Source: Vibrio sp. CK2-1 (GTDB lineage Bacteria; Pseudomonadota; Gammaproteobacteria; Enterobacterales; Vibrionaceae). Taken from it: DNA of 64,000 nt. Under the pieces are notes generated by a model, which saw only the letters and a list, made by a program, of their open reading frames with translations, did not search any database and was not told where the DNA came from. Location: NCBI RefSeq assembly GCF_021726515.1, contig NZ_JAKKCJ010000009.1, forward strand, positions 31,047 to 95,046. Direction: 5' to 3'. Every line of letters starts with the position of its first letter. Positions within the stretch are counted from its first letter, which is position 1. The position numbers and the translations under genes were made by a program. Positions 19,139 through 29,288 of the stretch are shown here, one piece after another.

Positions 19139-19159
19139 CAATCTATTAACGATATTTAC

Positions 19160-19522
19160 TTACAGTAAGAAAATATAAGCAATCGCGAGAACAGAGACAA
19201 TCGCTGCCGCTGCGTAACAAGCAATTTTACCAACGATTCCAGTGTGGAATTTTAGGTCGTGCATGCAGTGGTGAACACGGTGCATTGCATGCCACATTGG
19301 TAGTGCAATTGAGGCGATAATAAATAGGCCACCAATAATGCTACTTGCAAAGGCATGGGCGCGCACAAAGTTAAAACTGCCCGCATCAAACACACCTAGT
19401 GGCATTAAGATACCCAGTACTAAAACCGTTACTGGCGTGATCATGGCAAACCAAGTACCGCCAGCACCAAATAGTGACCACCAGATTGGCTCATCAGAAC
19501 GTCTTGGGTTTGGATTAATCAT
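19160..19522 (-). CDS. frdD: Fumarate reductase membrane anchor subunit D
   Basis: This protein has 120 residues from ATG 19522, where AGGAGAGA stands just upstream; a longer frame to 19552 lacks a ribosome binding site. Three membrane helices and the segment [16 protein letters not shown] match FrdD. With FrdC it anchors the complex and forms the menaquinol site. It is last in the frdABCD operon. Confidence 0.95.
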   Translation of the reverse strand: MINPNPRRSDEPIWWSLFGAGGTWFAMITPVTVLVLGILMPLGVFDAGSFNFVRAHAFASSIIGGLFIIASIALPMWHAMHRVHHCMHDLKFHTGIVGKIACYAAAAIVSVLAIAYIFLL

Positions 19523-19532
19523 TTCTTCTCTC

Positions 19533-19916
19533 CTACACCAATGCCAATACAATCAGTGAGATCACAGCAACTGCGCCCCATTGTGCGGCAATAATCATTT
19601 TCGGTTCTACTAATTTGCCACCTAAACGGATAGGCATCACTTGTGGCATCATGCTAAAGAAGGTTGCCGCATGGAATAAGCTACCGGCTAATGCCACGAT
19701 GTTAATCGCGATCACTAGTGGGTTTTGCATAAAGTGTTGCCACTCTACCCAAGCCATAGGGCCTTTCACTAAGCTTGCTAGACCGCAAAGCATGAACAAG
19801 GTAAATAGAATTAACGGCAGTACCGTTGCTTCACGAACCATGTAAAAACGGTAGAACGGATGCTTGCTCCACCAAGTACGATTCATAGGACGAACGTAAG
19901 GCTTACGATTGCTCAT
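19533..19916 (-). CDS. frdC: Fumarate reductase membrane anchor subunit C
   Basis: This protein has 127 residues. It starts [20 protein letters not shown], followed by three hydrophobic segments, with [21 protein letters not shown] typical of FrdC split here by the helix boundary. It binds menaquinol with FrdD. Its start lies one base beyond the frdB stop, and frdD follows after 10 bases. Confidence 0.95.
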   Translation of the reverse strand: MSNRKPYVRPMNRTWWSKHPFYRFYMVREATVLPLILFTLFMLCGLASLVKGPMAWVEWQHFMQNPLVIAINIVALAGSLFHAATFFSMMPQVMPIRLGGKLVEPKMIIAAQWGAVAVISLIVLALV

Positions 19917-19917
19917 T

Positions 19918-20679
19918 CTAGATCTCCTCAGATTTGAACATAGAGATCACGAAATCCATTGAAGATTCCACTTTCCCTTGGTTTACCGCTGCGGCTGGAT
20001 CAACGTGTTTTGGACACACTTTTGAACAATAACCAACAAAGGTACAGCCCCAAGCGCCATTATCACTGTTGATAAGTTTCATACGCTCAGCTTTACCGTT
20101 ATCACGGGTATCTAAGTTGTAACGGTGTGCCAGAGTTAACGCTGCTGGACCGATGAACTCAGGGTTTAGACCGAATTGAGGACAAGCCGCGTAGCAAAGA
20201 CCACAGTTAATGCAGCCAGCGAATTGTTTGTATTTCGCCATTTGCGCTGGAGTTTGCTTGTTGGTGCCGTCTTCTGGTTTGCGGTCGTTACCAATGATGT
20301 ATGGCTTGATCGCTTCCAAACGTTCGATGAAAGGGGTCATATCAACGATAAGATCTTTCTCGATAGGGAAGTTAGCAAGAGGCTCGATGGTCACGCCAGT
20401 TGGGTAGTCACGCATAAAGCTCTTACAAGCCAGCGTTGGTACGTTATCAACCATAATGCCGCATGAACCACAGATTGCCATACGACAAGACCAACGGTAA
20501 GACAGATCTTTGTCTAGGTGATCTTTGATGTAACCAATCGCATCTAGGATGGATGTAGTGTCATCACAAGGTACATCGAACGTTTGTAGATACGGTTCGT
20601 TATCGGTTTCCGGGTTGTAACGCAGAATATTAACTTTCTGAATTCGTTGCTTTTGTTGTAGATCGGGAGTCGCAGACAT
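19918..20679 (-). CDS. frdB: Fumarate reductase iron-sulfur subunit
   Basis: This protein has 253 residues. The plant-type [2Fe-2S] ligands are in [14 protein letters not shown] with a distal TLAC. The [4Fe-4S] and [3Fe-4S] ligands are in [12 protein letters not shown] and [17 protein letters not shown]. It relays electrons from quinol in FrdCD to the FrdA flavin during anaerobic respiration. It follows frdA after 2 bases. Confidence 0.97.
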   Translation of the reverse strand: MSATPDLQQKQRIQKVNILRYNPETDNEPYLQTFDVPCDDTTSILDAIGYIKDHLDKDLSYRWSCRMAICGSCGIMVDNVPTLACKSFMRDYPTGVTIEPLANFPIEKDLIVDMTPFIERLEAIKPYIIGNDRKPEDGTNKQTPAQMAKYKQFAGCINCGLCYAACPQFGLNPEFIGPAALTLAHRYNLDTRDNGKAERMKLINSDNGAWGCTFVGYCSKVCPKHVDPAAAVNQGKVESSMDFVISMFKSEEI

Positions 20680-20681
20680 TA

Positions 20682-22499
20682 TTATTTCTCCTGCGCTTGT
20701 TGTTCAGCAGCTTCTTTGGCGGCAGCTTCATCAGCCGCTGCGCCGTACAAGCGAGCTTTCGGTTGAGACTTAGTGATCTTAACAGAGTTGTAGTCGATCA
20801 CAGGAGCAGCGTTTTCTTGGTAGAAAGATAGCGTATGCTTCAAGAAGTTCTCATCGTCACGAGTGGTACAGCCTTCGTCTAAACGTTGGTGTGCACCGCG
20901 AGACTCTTTACGACGAATAGCTGATTGTGCCATCGCTTCTGCCACTTCTAAGCCGTAGCCCACTTCGATAGCGTAAAGTAGGTCAGTGTTGAACACTTTA
21001 CCTTTATCTTTAATGCCCACTTTCTTGTAGCGCGCTTTAAGCTCAGTTAGCTTATCGATAGTCGCTTGCATCAAGTCTTCTTTACGGTAGATACCACAAC
21101 CCGCTTCCATGGTGTGACCCATTTCTGTGCGGATATCAGACCAGCTTTCAGTGCCATCATTATCTAATAGCGCTTGAATGCGAGCTTCTACATCGCTGAT
21201 TTGACGTTGGATGTTGTCTTCATTCCAGCCTTTGAATTCTTTAGCACGTTCAGCGGCGTGTTCACCCGCGACGCGACCAAATACCACAAATTCAGCCAGA
21301 GAGTTTGAACCTAGGCGGTTTGCACCGTGTAGGCCAACAGACGCACATTCACCAACTGCGAATAGGCCTTTAATGCGAGTTTCACATTGACCATTGGTTT
21401 CAATACCACCCATGGTGTAGTGAACCGTTGGACGAATTGGAATTGGCTCTTTCGCAGGGTCAACGTTGACGTAAGCTTTTGCTAGCTCACAGATAAACGG
21501 TAGACGTTCTTGTAGGTATTCTTCACCTAGGTGACGAAGATCTAAGTGCACCACATCACCAAGTGGGTGCTTGATGGTGTTGCCTTTTTGTTGTTCATGC
21601 CAGAACGCTTGAGAAACTTTGTCACGTGGGCCAAGTTCCATGTATTTGTTCTTAGGCTCGCCCACTGGCGTTTCAGGGCCCATGCCGTAATCTTGTAGGT
21701 AACGGTAGCCATTTTTGTTGACGATAATACCGCCTTCACCACGACAACCTTCGGTCATCAAGATACCTGTACCTGGTAGGCCGGTTGGGTGGTATTGAAC
21801 AAATTCCATATCACGTAGAGGTACGCCGTGACGGTAAGCCATCGCCATACCATCGCCGGTTACGATACCGCCATTGGTGTTGGTGTTGTAAACACGGCCT
21901 GCACCACCAGTAGCAAGTACCACTGATTTTGCTTTGATCGCGACTAACTCACCTTCAGACATGTGAATGGCTACGATGCCTTGCGCTTCTTTTGCGTCAT
22001 CTTCACCGTCGACTAAGAGGTCAACTACGAAGTACTCATCAAAGCGTTTGATGTTTGAATATTTAATAGAGGTTTGGAAAAGTGTGTGTAGCATATGGAA
22101 GCCAGTTTTATCGGCCGCAAACCAAGTACGCTCGATTTTCATGCCACCAAAACGACGAACGTTTACATCGCCATTTTCTTTACGGCTCCATGGACAACCC
22201 CATTGCTCCATTTGGATCATTTCACGGGTTGAGTTTGCTACGAAGTATTCAACAACATCCTGTTCACATAGCCAGTCACCACCACCAACGGTATCGTTGA
22301 AGTGATTATCTAAGCTGTCTTCTTCCTTGATAACTGCTGCTGAACCGCCTTCGGCAGCAACCGTGTGTGAACGCATAGGGTACACTTTTGAAATCAGTGC
22401 AATTTCAAGTTCAGGGTTTGCTTCTGCTGCCGCAATTGCAGTACGTAAACCAGCGCCGCCAGCGCCGATGACTGCGATATCTGTGGTTATGACTTTCAC
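20682..22499 (-). CDS. frdA: Fumarate reductase flavoprotein subunit
   Basis: This protein has 605 residues. The FAD-binding motif is [17 protein letters not shown]. The flavin-attaching histidine is His45 in [12 protein letters not shown]. The active-site region includes [20 protein letters not shown], and [19 protein letters not shown] is also seen. It reduces fumarate to succinate as the terminal step of anaerobic respiration. The start codon is GTG at 22499, with a strong GGAGGA 5 bases upstream. It heads the operon frdABCD and is divergent from epmA. Confidence 0.97.
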   Translation of the reverse strand: MKVITTDIAVIGAGGAGLRTAIAAAEANPELEIALISKVYPMRSHTVAAEGGSAAVIKEEDSLDNHFNDTVGGGDWLCEQDVVEYFVANSTREMIQMEQWGCPWSRKENGDVNVRRFGGMKIERTWFAADKTGFHMLHTLFQTSIKYSNIKRFDEYFVVDLLVDGEDDAKEAQGIVAIHMSEGELVAIKAKSVVLATGGAGRVYNTNTNGGIVTGDGMAMAYRHGVPLRDMEFVQYHPTGLPGTGILMTEGCRGEGGIIVNKNGYRYLQDYGMGPETPVGEPKNKYMELGPRDKVSQAFWHEQQKGNTIKHPLGDVVHLDLRHLGEEYLQERLPFICELAKAYVNVDPAKEPIPIRPTVHYTMGGIETNGQCETRIKGLFAVGECASVGLHGANRLGSNSLAEFVVFGRVAGEHAAERAKEFKGWNEDNIQRQISDVEARIQALLDNDGTESWSDIRTEMGHTMEAGCGIYRKEDLMQATIDKLTELKARYKKVGIKDKGKVFNTDLLYAIEVGYGLEVAEAMAQSAIRRKESRGAHQRLDEGCTTRDDENFLKHTLSFYQENAAPVIDYNSVKITKSQPKARLYGAAADEAAAKEAAEQQAQEK

Positions 22500-22625
22500 A
22501 GTTATCCTCCAGAGTAGGTGTGCTCATAAGAGCTTTGTTTCACGAGCACGATTGGAAAAATAGTAGTTATAAATTTTGTGCGCCATAAGTGTAGGAAATA
22601 ATGATGAATAATAAATTGATCTGAC

Positions 22626-22663
22626 AGGGGTAAATAGGCACTTTGCTACCCTAAAGTGGTAGC
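22626..22663. promoter_or_regulatory. Inverted repeat and NarL-like heptamer in the frdA-epmA gap
   Basis: GCTACC (22645-22650) and GGTAGC (22658-22663) are perfect arms 7 bases apart. AGGGGTA at 22626-22632 reads TACCCCT on the other strand, matching the NarL heptamer pattern TACYYMT. In E. coli frd is repressed by NarL with nitrate. No convincing FNR box is seen. The assignment is tentative. Confidence 0.3.
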
Positions 22664-22774
22664 TTTTGATTGGTTGTTTCAATAGTGAGAAGTCGCTTAG
22701 GTTTTAAGGTAGGGCTTGGTTATCGTTAGCAGTTTAATTAAACTGAGCGCACTTTCATTTGTTTTGAGTTTTTT

Positions 22775-23743
22775 ATGCATACTTGGCAGCCTTCCTGTTC
22801 GATTTCCCAATTAAAGCAACGCGCTTCGATCATTACTTCTATCCGCCAGTTCTTCGCCGAACGACAGGTTTTAGAGGTGGATACGCCAGCCATGAGCCAC
22901 GCGACGGTTACCGATGTTCATCTTCATACCTTTAAAACTGAATTTGTTGGGCCGGAATATGCGTTCGGAAAAAACGTATTTTTGATGACCAGCCCAGAGT
23001 TTCATATGAAGCGCTTATTAGCGGCCGGTAGTGGTTCGATCTACCAAATTAATAAAGCGTTTCGTAATGAAGAAAATGGCCGTTATCACAACCCAGAATT
23101 TACTATGTTGGAATGGTATCGCGTGGGGTTTGATCATCATGATTTAATGGCGGAAATGGATGCGCTTTTACAGATGGTGCTTGGCTGTGAAGCATGTGAA
23201 AAAATCACCTATCAACAAGCCTTTTTGCGAGTACTCGATATTTGCCCGCTAGAGTCGACCATGAGGCAACTAAAAGAAGTGGCTGCAACCTTAGGCTTGG
23301 CCGATATTGCTGAACCAGAGGATAATCGCGACACGTTACTGCAACTTTTATTCAGCGTTGGGATTGAACCGCATATCGGCCAGCAAATGCCGGTGATGGT
23401 TTATGATTTCCCTGCATCACAAGCGGCTTTAGCTAAGATTAATCAACAAGATCCACGAGTTGCCGATCGCTTTGAGGTGTACTTTAAAGGCATTGAATTA
23501 GCGAATGGTTTTCATGAACTGGATGATGCCAAAGAGCAACTAGCGCGTTTTGAGCAAGATAATCAGCAAAGGATAGAGATGGGGTTACAACCACAACCGA
23601 TTGATCATCATTTGATTGCCGCGTTAGAAGCAGGATTGCCTCAATGTGCAGGGGTTGCGCTAGGTATTGATCGCTTAGTGATGCTGGCGATCGGCGCGGA
23701 TCATATAGATCAGGTGACGGCGTTTCCATTTCCGAGAGCTTAA
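22775..23743 (+). CDS. epmA: EF-P lysine ligase EpmA
   Basis: This protein has 322 residues, the length of a class II lysyl-tRNA synthetase catalytic core without the anticodon domain. Motif 2 is [20 protein letters not shown], and motif 3 is in [16 protein letters not shown]. It adds beta-lysine to Lys34 of EF-P. It is adjacent to frd, as in E. coli. The stop is immediately followed by an intergenic repeat. Confidence 0.95.
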   Translation: MHTWQPSCSISQLKQRASIITSIRQFFAERQVLEVDTPAMSHATVTDVHLHTFKTEFVGPEYAFGKNVFLMTSPEFHMKRLLAAGSGSIYQINKAFRNEENGRYHNPEFTMLEWYRVGFDHHDLMAEMDALLQMVLGCEACEKITYQQAFLRVLDICPLESTMRQLKEVAATLGLADIAEPEDNRDTLLQLLFSVGIEPHIGQQMPVMVYDFPASQAALAKINQQDPRVADRFEVYFKGIELANGFHELDDAKEQLARFEQDNQQRIEMGLQPQPIDHHLIAALEAGLPQCAGVALGIDRLVMLAIGADHIDQVTAFPFPRA

Positions 23744-23811
23744 GGGAGGAGCGGAGCCGAGTGCCGAGGACGCTACGCTCGAGACGCGAGAAGAAAAAGC
23801 CCAAGAAACCC

Positions 23812-23884
23812 GTCATCCTCGGGCCGAGTTGCAATGTACTTAAAAACATCAAATCACTCAAAAAACGAGGAACCGGGGATCTAC
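23812..23884. repeat. Variant REP-like hairpin with long loop
   Basis: GTC-ATCCTCGG and CCGGGGAT-CTAC keep the outer GTCATCC/GGATC frame of the REP-like family, but the inner arm bases are changed on both sides, and the loop is about 57 bases. Confidence 0.5.
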
Positions 23885-23938
23885 AGGCCACGCGTTGTAG
23901 ACCATTATGGGCTTAACAATTCAGTGCGCTTTAAGTAG

Positions 23939-23978
23939 ATTCCCTATCTTCTTCGCTTAGGCTCATGTAGGGAATGAC
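23939..23978. repeat. Variant REP-like hairpin: loop type 2 with new arms
   Basis: Arms ATTCCCTA (23939-23946) and TAGGGAAT (23968-23975) enclose the same 21-base loop as the element at 7167 (contains CTTCGCTTAGGCTCATG), followed by GAC. Both arms changed together, so pairing is preserved. Confidence 0.8.
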
Positions 23979-24143
23979 GGCATGGAAGGGCGCGCGAGAA
24001 CCGAGGACGCTAGGCTCGAGATGCGAAAAGCAGATCCCAAAATGCTTCTGCTTTTACACGTAACTCGAAACACGTAATAGTCTTTAAGCTCTTCGGCTCT
24101 CGAGTGAAACGTCCCCGTGCCTCTAGCGAAGCGTCCTCTCATT

Positions 24144-24857
24144 TCAATACCAAGAAAATCCATCTGCCTGAGGGTAGTGCTTTATCGCTTCAGCAGGACA
24201 ATCACAAAACACGCCATCAACCCCGATTTCTGACAACCATTGCCAATCTTCTTGGCGGTTCACTGTATAAACATAAACTTGTAAGCCTAGAGATTTAGCG
24301 TGTTGTACGTAATCTTCATCGACTACATCGATATCTAAATTCAAGCTGGTGGCATTTAAGTTTTTGGCAAAAGCGGCTTTGTCGGTGCCTTTTGATGCGG
24401 TAAGTGCACCTATGAGCCACTGCGGTTGTTCTTGTTTGATTTGTTGCAACCAGCTGTGATTAAACGATGAAATGATCAATTGATTGCTGTCGAACTGACA
24501 TTGCTCGGTGGCAAATTGAAGATGAAGGTAGAGGAGTTCGAGATGCTGAACACCTTTTAGTTCAATATTGAGCGCACATTTACCGTTAACCAGCTTTAAT
24601 ACATCCAATAAGGTCGGTAGGGGCTCGGTTTTTTCTACTATGACTTTTTTGAGCCTATCACTACTCATCCAATGCAATTTGCCAATATGATCTGTGGTGC
24701 GATTCAGCCATTTGTCGTGAATCACCCAAAACTGCCCATCGTGCTCATGTACATCAATTTCAATGGCTTTACATCCCATATCGATTGCCGCTTGGATAGC
24801 GGTTAAGGTGTTTTCTGGATGGGTAGATCGCGCGCCACGGTGAGCAATGATTAACAT
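24144..24857 (-). CDS. Glycerophosphodiester phosphodiesterase
   Basis: This protein has 237 residues. The GDPD signature HRGARSTHPENT near the start, EIDVHEHDGQFWVIHD and the C-terminal GVDGVFCDCPAEAI fit a calcium- or magnesium-dependent TIM-barrel enzyme. It would release sn-glycerol 3-phosphate from deacylated phospholipids. There is no signal peptide, so it is cytoplasmic like UgpQ; no ugp transport genes are nearby. It lies downstream of psd on the same strand but is separated by the psd terminator. Repeats start 3 bases beyond its stop. Confidence 0.88.
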   Translation of the reverse strand: MLIIAHRGARSTHPENTLTAIQAAIDMGCKAIEIDVHEHDGQFWVIHDKWLNRTTDHIGKLHWMSSDRLKKVIVEKTEPLPTLLDVLKLVNGKCALNIELKGVQHLELLYLHLQFATEQCQFDSNQLIISSFNHSWLQQIKQEQPQWLIGALTASKGTDKAAFAKNLNATSLNLDIDVVDEDYVQHAKSLGLQVYVYTVNRQEDWQWLSEIGVDGVFCDCPAEAIKHYPQADGFSWY

Positions 24858-24946
24858 AATTAAATAACCTGAACTCGAAGATTAAGTGTTCATAGTAGTG
24901 GAATTGAGAAGGACTTGGCTAGTGGGAATTGACCCGTTGAGTGCAT

Positions 24947-24975
24947 AAAAAAGGGCCACCAAATCATGGTAGCCC
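24947..24975 (-). terminator. Rho-independent terminator of psd
   Basis: On the minus strand, GGGCTACCA pairs with TTGGTGGCCC (one mismatch, tetraloop TGAT) and is followed by six T residues. Confidence 0.88.
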
Positions 24976-24995
24976 TCGACAGTTTGTTTTCGGTT

Positions 24996-25904
24996 TTAGT
25001 CTTGCTCTGCTTGAGACTCAGTACTCGCCGTTTCAGCATCATTAATGATAGCGTGGGCATAAGGCGTACCTAGTACAGTTGCCTCACCTTCAGCCATGCT
25101 TGAATCAAAACGGATCTGATCTTTAGCAAATAGGTTAATCACGGTTGAGCCAAGTTTAAAGCGACCCATTTCGTCACCTTTCTTGATGTGAATCGCTTTA
25201 TCACCAGTGGTTTCATAGTTCCAACGATGTACTGATGAACCGGTTGGTGGCGTAATGGTGCCGCCCCAGATTACTTCAATACTACCCACAATGGTTGCAC
25301 CAACAAGTACTTGTGCCATCGGGCCGAATTCCGTATCAAAAATACACACGACACGTTCGTTGCGAGCAAATAGGTTTGGTACATTCGCAGCTGTCAGTGG
25401 GTTCACTGAAAATAGATCGCCAGGAACATAAATCATCTGACGTAGCGTACCATCACAAGGCATGTGAACTCGGTGATAATCACTTGGTGATAAATATAAC
25501 GTTGCGAATTCACCGTCGATAAATTCTTCTGCTAATTTTGCATCGCCACCTAATAGCTCTTGAGCTGAGAAATCGTGGCCTTTTGCTTGGATTAAGCGAC
25601 CATTTTCAATTGGGCCAAACTGACTCGTACGAGCATCGGCAGGGTGAGTGATCACACTACTACCTTCAGCAACTGGGCGAATGCCTTCTTTCAGTTCACG
25701 AACAAAAAATTCGTTAAAGCTATTGAAGTAAGCCGGATCAGAATGTACCGCATCGTCCATGTTGACGTTGTATTGCTTGATGAACCAGCGAATAACCGCG
25801 GTAGTGAGGCTGCCCATTTTGGCTGAGGCCAATTTACCCATCAGGCGAGTTAAGCCGTGCTGTGGGATCCAGTATTGCAGAGTCACTTTAATTTTATCTA
25901 TCAC
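24996..25904 (-). CDS. psd: Phosphatidylserine decarboxylase proenzyme
   Basis: This protein has 302 residues. It makes phosphatidylethanolamine at the inner membrane. The self-cleavage site LGST is present, with Ser253 becoming the pyruvoyl group of the small subunit. [17 protein letters not shown] sequence ([20 protein letters not shown]) marks the core. The C-terminal acidic tail after residue 285 is not conserved. It follows rsgA on the minus strand, as in E. coli. Confidence 0.97.
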   Translation of the reverse strand: MIDKIKVTLQYWIPQHGLTRLMGKLASAKMGSLTTAVIRWFIKQYNVNMDDAVHSDPAYFNSFNEFFVRELKEGIRPVAEGSSVITHPADARTSQFGPIENGRLIQAKGHDFSAQELLGGDAKLAEEFIDGEFATLYLSPSDYHRVHMPCDGTLRQMIYVPGDLFSVNPLTAANVPNLFARNERVVCIFDTEFGPMAQVLVGATIVGSIEVIWGGTITPPTGSSVHRWNYETTGDKAIHIKKGDEMGRFKLGSTVINLFAKDQIRFDSSMAEGEATVLGTPYAHAIINDAETASTESQAEQD

Positions 25905-26002
25905 GTGAATATCCGTTTTTGTTGAACATTTCGTCTTAGTTACGAAAAGGGTAGCCGATTTTACTTAAAAGCAAACCCGTTGTCAGCTTTTCAAAATTAG
26001 CG

Positions 26003-27055
26003 TTATAAGTCTTTCTTATTTTTAGAAAACTGTCGATTGGCTTTGTTTTCCGTCATGCTTTCAATGATGCGGTGATAGTTTTCAAAACGAACGCGCGGAA
26101 TATCGTCTTTCTCAACCGCTTCGCGTAGTAAACAACCAGGATCGTCATTGTGTTTACAATCACGGAACTTACAACCACCAAGATAGGGACGAAACTCAAT
26201 AAACGCCTGTGTCACTTCTTCTGGCTCTAAGTGCCATAAACCAAATTCACGCACTCCCGGAGAATCGATAAGATCACCACCTTTCGGGAAGTGATATAAA
26301 CGAGCTGTCGTGGTGGTGTGTTGACCTAAGCCTGAGTTTTCAGACACGTCGCCTTCAAGTACTTTTACTTCCGGCATTAAGGCGTTAACTAAGCTTGATT
26401 TACCTACACCTGATTGACCCACAAAGATACTTAAACGATCTTTAAGGGCTTCTTGCAATTCTGCTAAGCCATCTTCGGTTTCGCGACTAACAAATAACAC
26501 CTCATAGCCAATCTTTTGATAATGACTAAGTGCTTGGCGATATTGCTGCTCTTCGCCTTGAGGAATTAAATCGGTTTTATTTAATACGATGAGTGGGGCA
26601 ATCTTGAGTGTTTCTGCTGCAATCAAATAACGGTCGATAATGTTAAGTGATAGCTCTGGTAGAACAGACGATACGATCACCATTTGATTGACGTTAGAAG
26701 CCACCGGTTTTACGCCATCGTAGTAATCAGGGCGAACGAGAACAGAGCTGCGAGGCTCAACCGCTTCAACCACACCAGAAATACCCGCCATAGATTCAAG
26801 GCCCGGGCGCCAAATAACGCGATCGCCAGAGACGAGGCTTTCAATACCTCGGCGTAAATTACAGCGTTGAATATCGCCCGTTTCAAGATCTTCAATATCG
26901 GCATGTTGCCCAAAGCGAGAGATCACTAAGCCTTTTTGCATACCGCCCAACATGTTTTCATCCCATTGAATGGAATCTTCTTGAGTCAGACGTTTTTTTT
27001 GATTGGTTCGAACTCGGCGAACTTGGCCTTTAGTGAGTTTTTTCTTTTTTGCCAC
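26003..27055 (-). CDS. rsgA: Small-subunit biogenesis GTPase RsgA
   Basis: This protein has 350 residues. It is a circularly permuted GTPase acting late in 30S assembly. An N-terminal basic stretch ([20 protein letters not shown]) precedes an OB fold. The G4 motif VLNKTDL comes before the P-loop [12 protein letters not shown], and [10 protein letters not shown] follows. The zinc-binding [14 protein letters not shown] closes the fold. It is divergent from orn, a conserved neighbour. Confidence 0.97.
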   Translation of the reverse strand: MAKKKKLTKGQVRRVRTNQKKRLTQEDSIQWDENMLGGMQKGLVISRFGQHADIEDLETGDIQRCNLRRGIESLVSGDRVIWRPGLESMAGISGVVEAVEPRSSVLVRPDYYDGVKPVASNVNQMVIVSSVLPELSLNIIDRYLIAAETLKIAPLIVLNKTDLIPQGEEQQYRQALSHYQKIGYEVLFVSRETEDGLAELQEALKDRLSIFVGQSGVGKSSLVNALMPEVKVLEGDVSENSGLGQHTTTTARLYHFPKGGDLIDSPGVREFGLWHLEPEEVTQAFIEFRPYLGGCKFRDCKHNDDPGCLLREAVEKDDIPRVRFENYHRIIESMTENKANRQFSKNKKDL

Positions 27056-27151
27056 AGGTTATACTTATTCCCTATTGGATACTCTACGTATGTTTTTCTC
27101 TATACAAGCAGAGTATGATACCTCTTTTCTGGATAAAAAAGGCAAAGATCT

Positions 27152-27706
27152 ATGTCAAATGCGTCTTTCAGTGACCAAAACTTAATTTGGGTCGACTTAG
27201 AAATGACAGGACTTGATCCTGAAACACATAAAATCATTGAGATCGCTTCCATCGTGACCGACAGTGAATTGAACATTCTAGCTGAAGGACCGGTTCTTGC
27301 TATTCATCAGCCAGAATCTGAACTGGCTAAGATGGATGACTGGTGTACCAATACCCATACCAATAGCGGTTTAGTGAAGCGTGTTCAAGAGAGTACGGTT
27401 TCAGAAGATGATGCAGTCGCTCAAACTATTGCCTTCTTAGAGCAATGGGTACCCAAAGGTAAGTCACCAATTTGTGGTAACAGTATTGGTCAAGATCGTC
27501 GTTTTTTATATAAGCACATGCCAGTACTTGAAGAGTATTTCCATTATCGCTACGTAGATGTCAGCACAATTAAAGAGTTAACTCGTCGTTGGCAACCAGA
27601 AGTGCTCGATGGTTTTTCAAAATCAGGTAGTCATTTAGCGCTTGATGACATCCGTGAGTCGATTGCAGAATTGCAGTACTATCGTTCAAGCGTGTTTAAA
27701 ATTTAA
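27152..27706 (+). CDS. orn: Oligoribonuclease
   Basis: This 184-residue protein is a DEDDh 3'-5' exonuclease that finishes RNA decay by hydrolysing dinucleotides, including the linear product of cyclic di-GMP. The motifs are [11 protein letters not shown] (Exo I), [11 protein letters not shown] (Exo II) and [14 protein letters not shown] (Exo III). It is divergent from rsgA, and the tRNA array follows. Confidence 0.98.
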   Translation: MSNASFSDQNLIWVDLEMTGLDPETHKIIEIASIVTDSELNILAEGPVLAIHQPESELAKMDDWCTNTHTNSGLVKRVQESTVSEDDAVAQTIAFLEQWVPKGKSPICGNSIGQDRRFLYKHMPVLEEYFHYRYVDVSTIKELTRRWQPEVLDGFSKSGSHLALDDIRESIAELQYYRSSVFKI

Positions 27707-27806
27707 TAATTCTCAGTCGGTTGCTATAAAAAGTGCGGCTATAAACCGCAGGTTGAGTTATTTTTCAACGATTGAATAGATATTTGCATTTTTTTTGAAG
27801 TAGTAC

Positions 27807-27834
27807 TTGCATCAAAAAAAAATGCTCTTATAAT
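27807..27834 (+). promoter_or_regulatory. Promoter of the tRNA array
   Basis: TTGCAT (27807-27812) and a perfect TATAAT (27829-27834) are 16 bases apart and followed by a CGCAGCCC GC-rich discriminator, the pattern of stable-RNA promoters under stringent control. An A-rich stretch fills the spacer. It lies 78 bases before the first tRNA. Confidence 0.75.
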
Positions 27835-27911
27835 TCGCAGCCCTGAACAACGAAAGACGTTCAGGGTGACGATTCTCGAAGTGTAAAATTTATTACCACG
27901 AGAAACGCAAA

Positions 27912-27987
27912 GCGACACTAGCTCAGCTGGTAGAGCGCAACCTTGCCAAGGTTGAGGTCACGAGTTCGAACCTCGTGTGTCGCTCCA
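27912..27987 (+). tRNA. tRNA-Gly (GCC), copy 1
   Basis: 76 bases fold as a cloverleaf with anticodon GCC in CCTTGCCAAGG, TTCGAAC in the T loop, an acceptor stem GCGACAC/GTGTCGC and an encoded CCA end. Confidence 0.96.
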
Positions 27988-28068
27988 AATTAAAACGTTA
28001 TTCGGAAAGAGCCGTTACTCGTCTATCGAGAAACGAGATTCCGGGTCACGAGAAACGAAAAGATCGGA

Positions 28069-28145
<77 letters not shown>

Positions 28146-28224
28146 AATAAACGTTACTTGGAAAAAACGTTTCTAGTTCCTCGAAAATTCGAGCCACGAG
28201 AAACGAAATTCCGAGAATCGCAAA

Positions 28225-28300
28225 GCGACACTAGCTCAGCTGGTAGAGCGCAACCTTGCCAAGGTTGAGGTCACGAGTTCGAACCTCGTGTGTCGCTCCA
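28225..28300 (+). tRNA. tRNA-Gly (GCC), copy 2
   Basis: This copy is identical in sequence to copy 1 at 27912, including CCA. Confidence 0.96.
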
Positions 28301-28356
28301 CTTCTTTTTTATAGAGAAGGGATAGTTATCATTGTACTTTAACAATGACATCCGGA

Positions 28357-28433
<77 letters not shown>

Positions 28434-28511
28434 AATAAAAGTTACTTGGAAAAAACGTTTCTAGTTCCTCGAAAATCGAGCCACGAGAAACGAAATTCCG
28501 AGAAACGCGAA

Positions 28512-28587
28512 GCGACACTAGCTCAGCTGGTAGAGCGCAACCTTGCCAAGGTTGAGGTCACGAGTTCGAACCTCGTGTGTCGCTCCA
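28512..28587 (+). tRNA. tRNA-Gly (GCC), copy 3
   Basis: This copy is identical to copy 1 and lies exactly 600 bases after it. Confidence 0.96.
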
Positions 28588-28668
28588 AATAAAAACGTCA
28601 TTCGGAAAGAGCCGTTACTCGTCTATCGAGAAACGAGATTCCGAGTCACGAGAAACGAAAAGATCGGA

Positions 28669-28745
<77 letters not shown>

Positions 28746-28819
28746 AATAATCGTATCTTGGAAAAGTCGTTACTCGTCTATCGAGAAACGAGATTCCGAG
28801 CCACGAGAAACGAAAAAAA

Positions 28820-28895
28820 GCGACACTAGCTCAGCTGGTAGAGCGCAACCTTGCCAAGGTTGAGGTCACGAGTTCGAACCTCGTGTGTCGCTCCA
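28820..28895 (+). tRNA. tRNA-Gly (GCC), copy 4
   Basis: This copy is identical to the other Gly copies, including CCA. Confidence 0.96.
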
Positions 28896-28976
28896 AATAA
28901 AAACGTCATTCGGAAAGAGCCGTTACTCGTTTATCGAGAAACGAGATTCCGAGTCACGAGAAACGAAAAGATCGGA

Positions 28977-29053
<77 letters not shown>

Positions 29054-29087
29054 CATTAAGATGAATTGCTACTTAGCGATTTATCAT

Positions 29088-29163
29088 GCGACACTAGCTC
29101 AGCTGGTAGAGCGCAACCTTGCCAAGGTTGAGGTCACGAGTTCGAACCTCGTGTGTCGCTCCA
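29088..29163 (+). tRNA. tRNA-Gly (GCC), copy 5
   Basis: This is the last gene of the array and is identical to the other Gly copies. A short non-repeat spacer (29054-29087) precedes it. Confidence 0.96.
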
Positions 29164-29169
29164 AATACA

Positions 29170-29240
29170 TAAGGTTTCTAGTTTATAGTCCCTAGTTTCT
29201 AGGGAAAGACTGAAAGCCTAGGGACTAGGAACTTGTATCC
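29170..29240. repeat. CTAG-type repeat after the tRNA array
   Basis: TTTCTAGTTTATAGTCCCTA followed by GTTTCTAGGGAAAG and CTAGGGACTAGGAACTTGT form an imperfect inverted pair of the ACTAGGGACTAGGAAC family, lying before the array terminator. Confidence 0.6.
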
Positions 29241-29259
29241 TAGCTTCCTCCAAATATAT

Positions 29260-29288
29260 AAAAACGATCTCTTTAGGGGTCGTTTTTT
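29260..29288 (+). terminator. Terminator of the tRNA array
   Basis: AAAACGATC pairs with GGTCGTTTT around CTCTTTAGG and is followed by a T-run. Confidence 0.85.

Larger units (their letters stand above)
23745..24140. repeat. Composite intergenic repeat block, epmA-glycerophosphodiesterase gap
   Basis: The 400-base gap consists of GGAGCGGAGCCGAGTGCCGA, GACGCTACGCTCGAGACGCG, two hairpin variants (separate entries), CGAGAACCGAGGACGCTAGG, CTCTTCGGCTCTCGAGTGAA and CTCTAGCGAAGCGTCCTCTC. There is no gene. In E. coli mscM lies between epmA and psd; here it is absent. Confidence 0.72.

Noticed and set aside
23484..23891. 135-codon minus-strand frame overlapping the epmA 3' end and repeats
   Set aside because: Half is antisense to epmA and half is repeat; there is no start signal.
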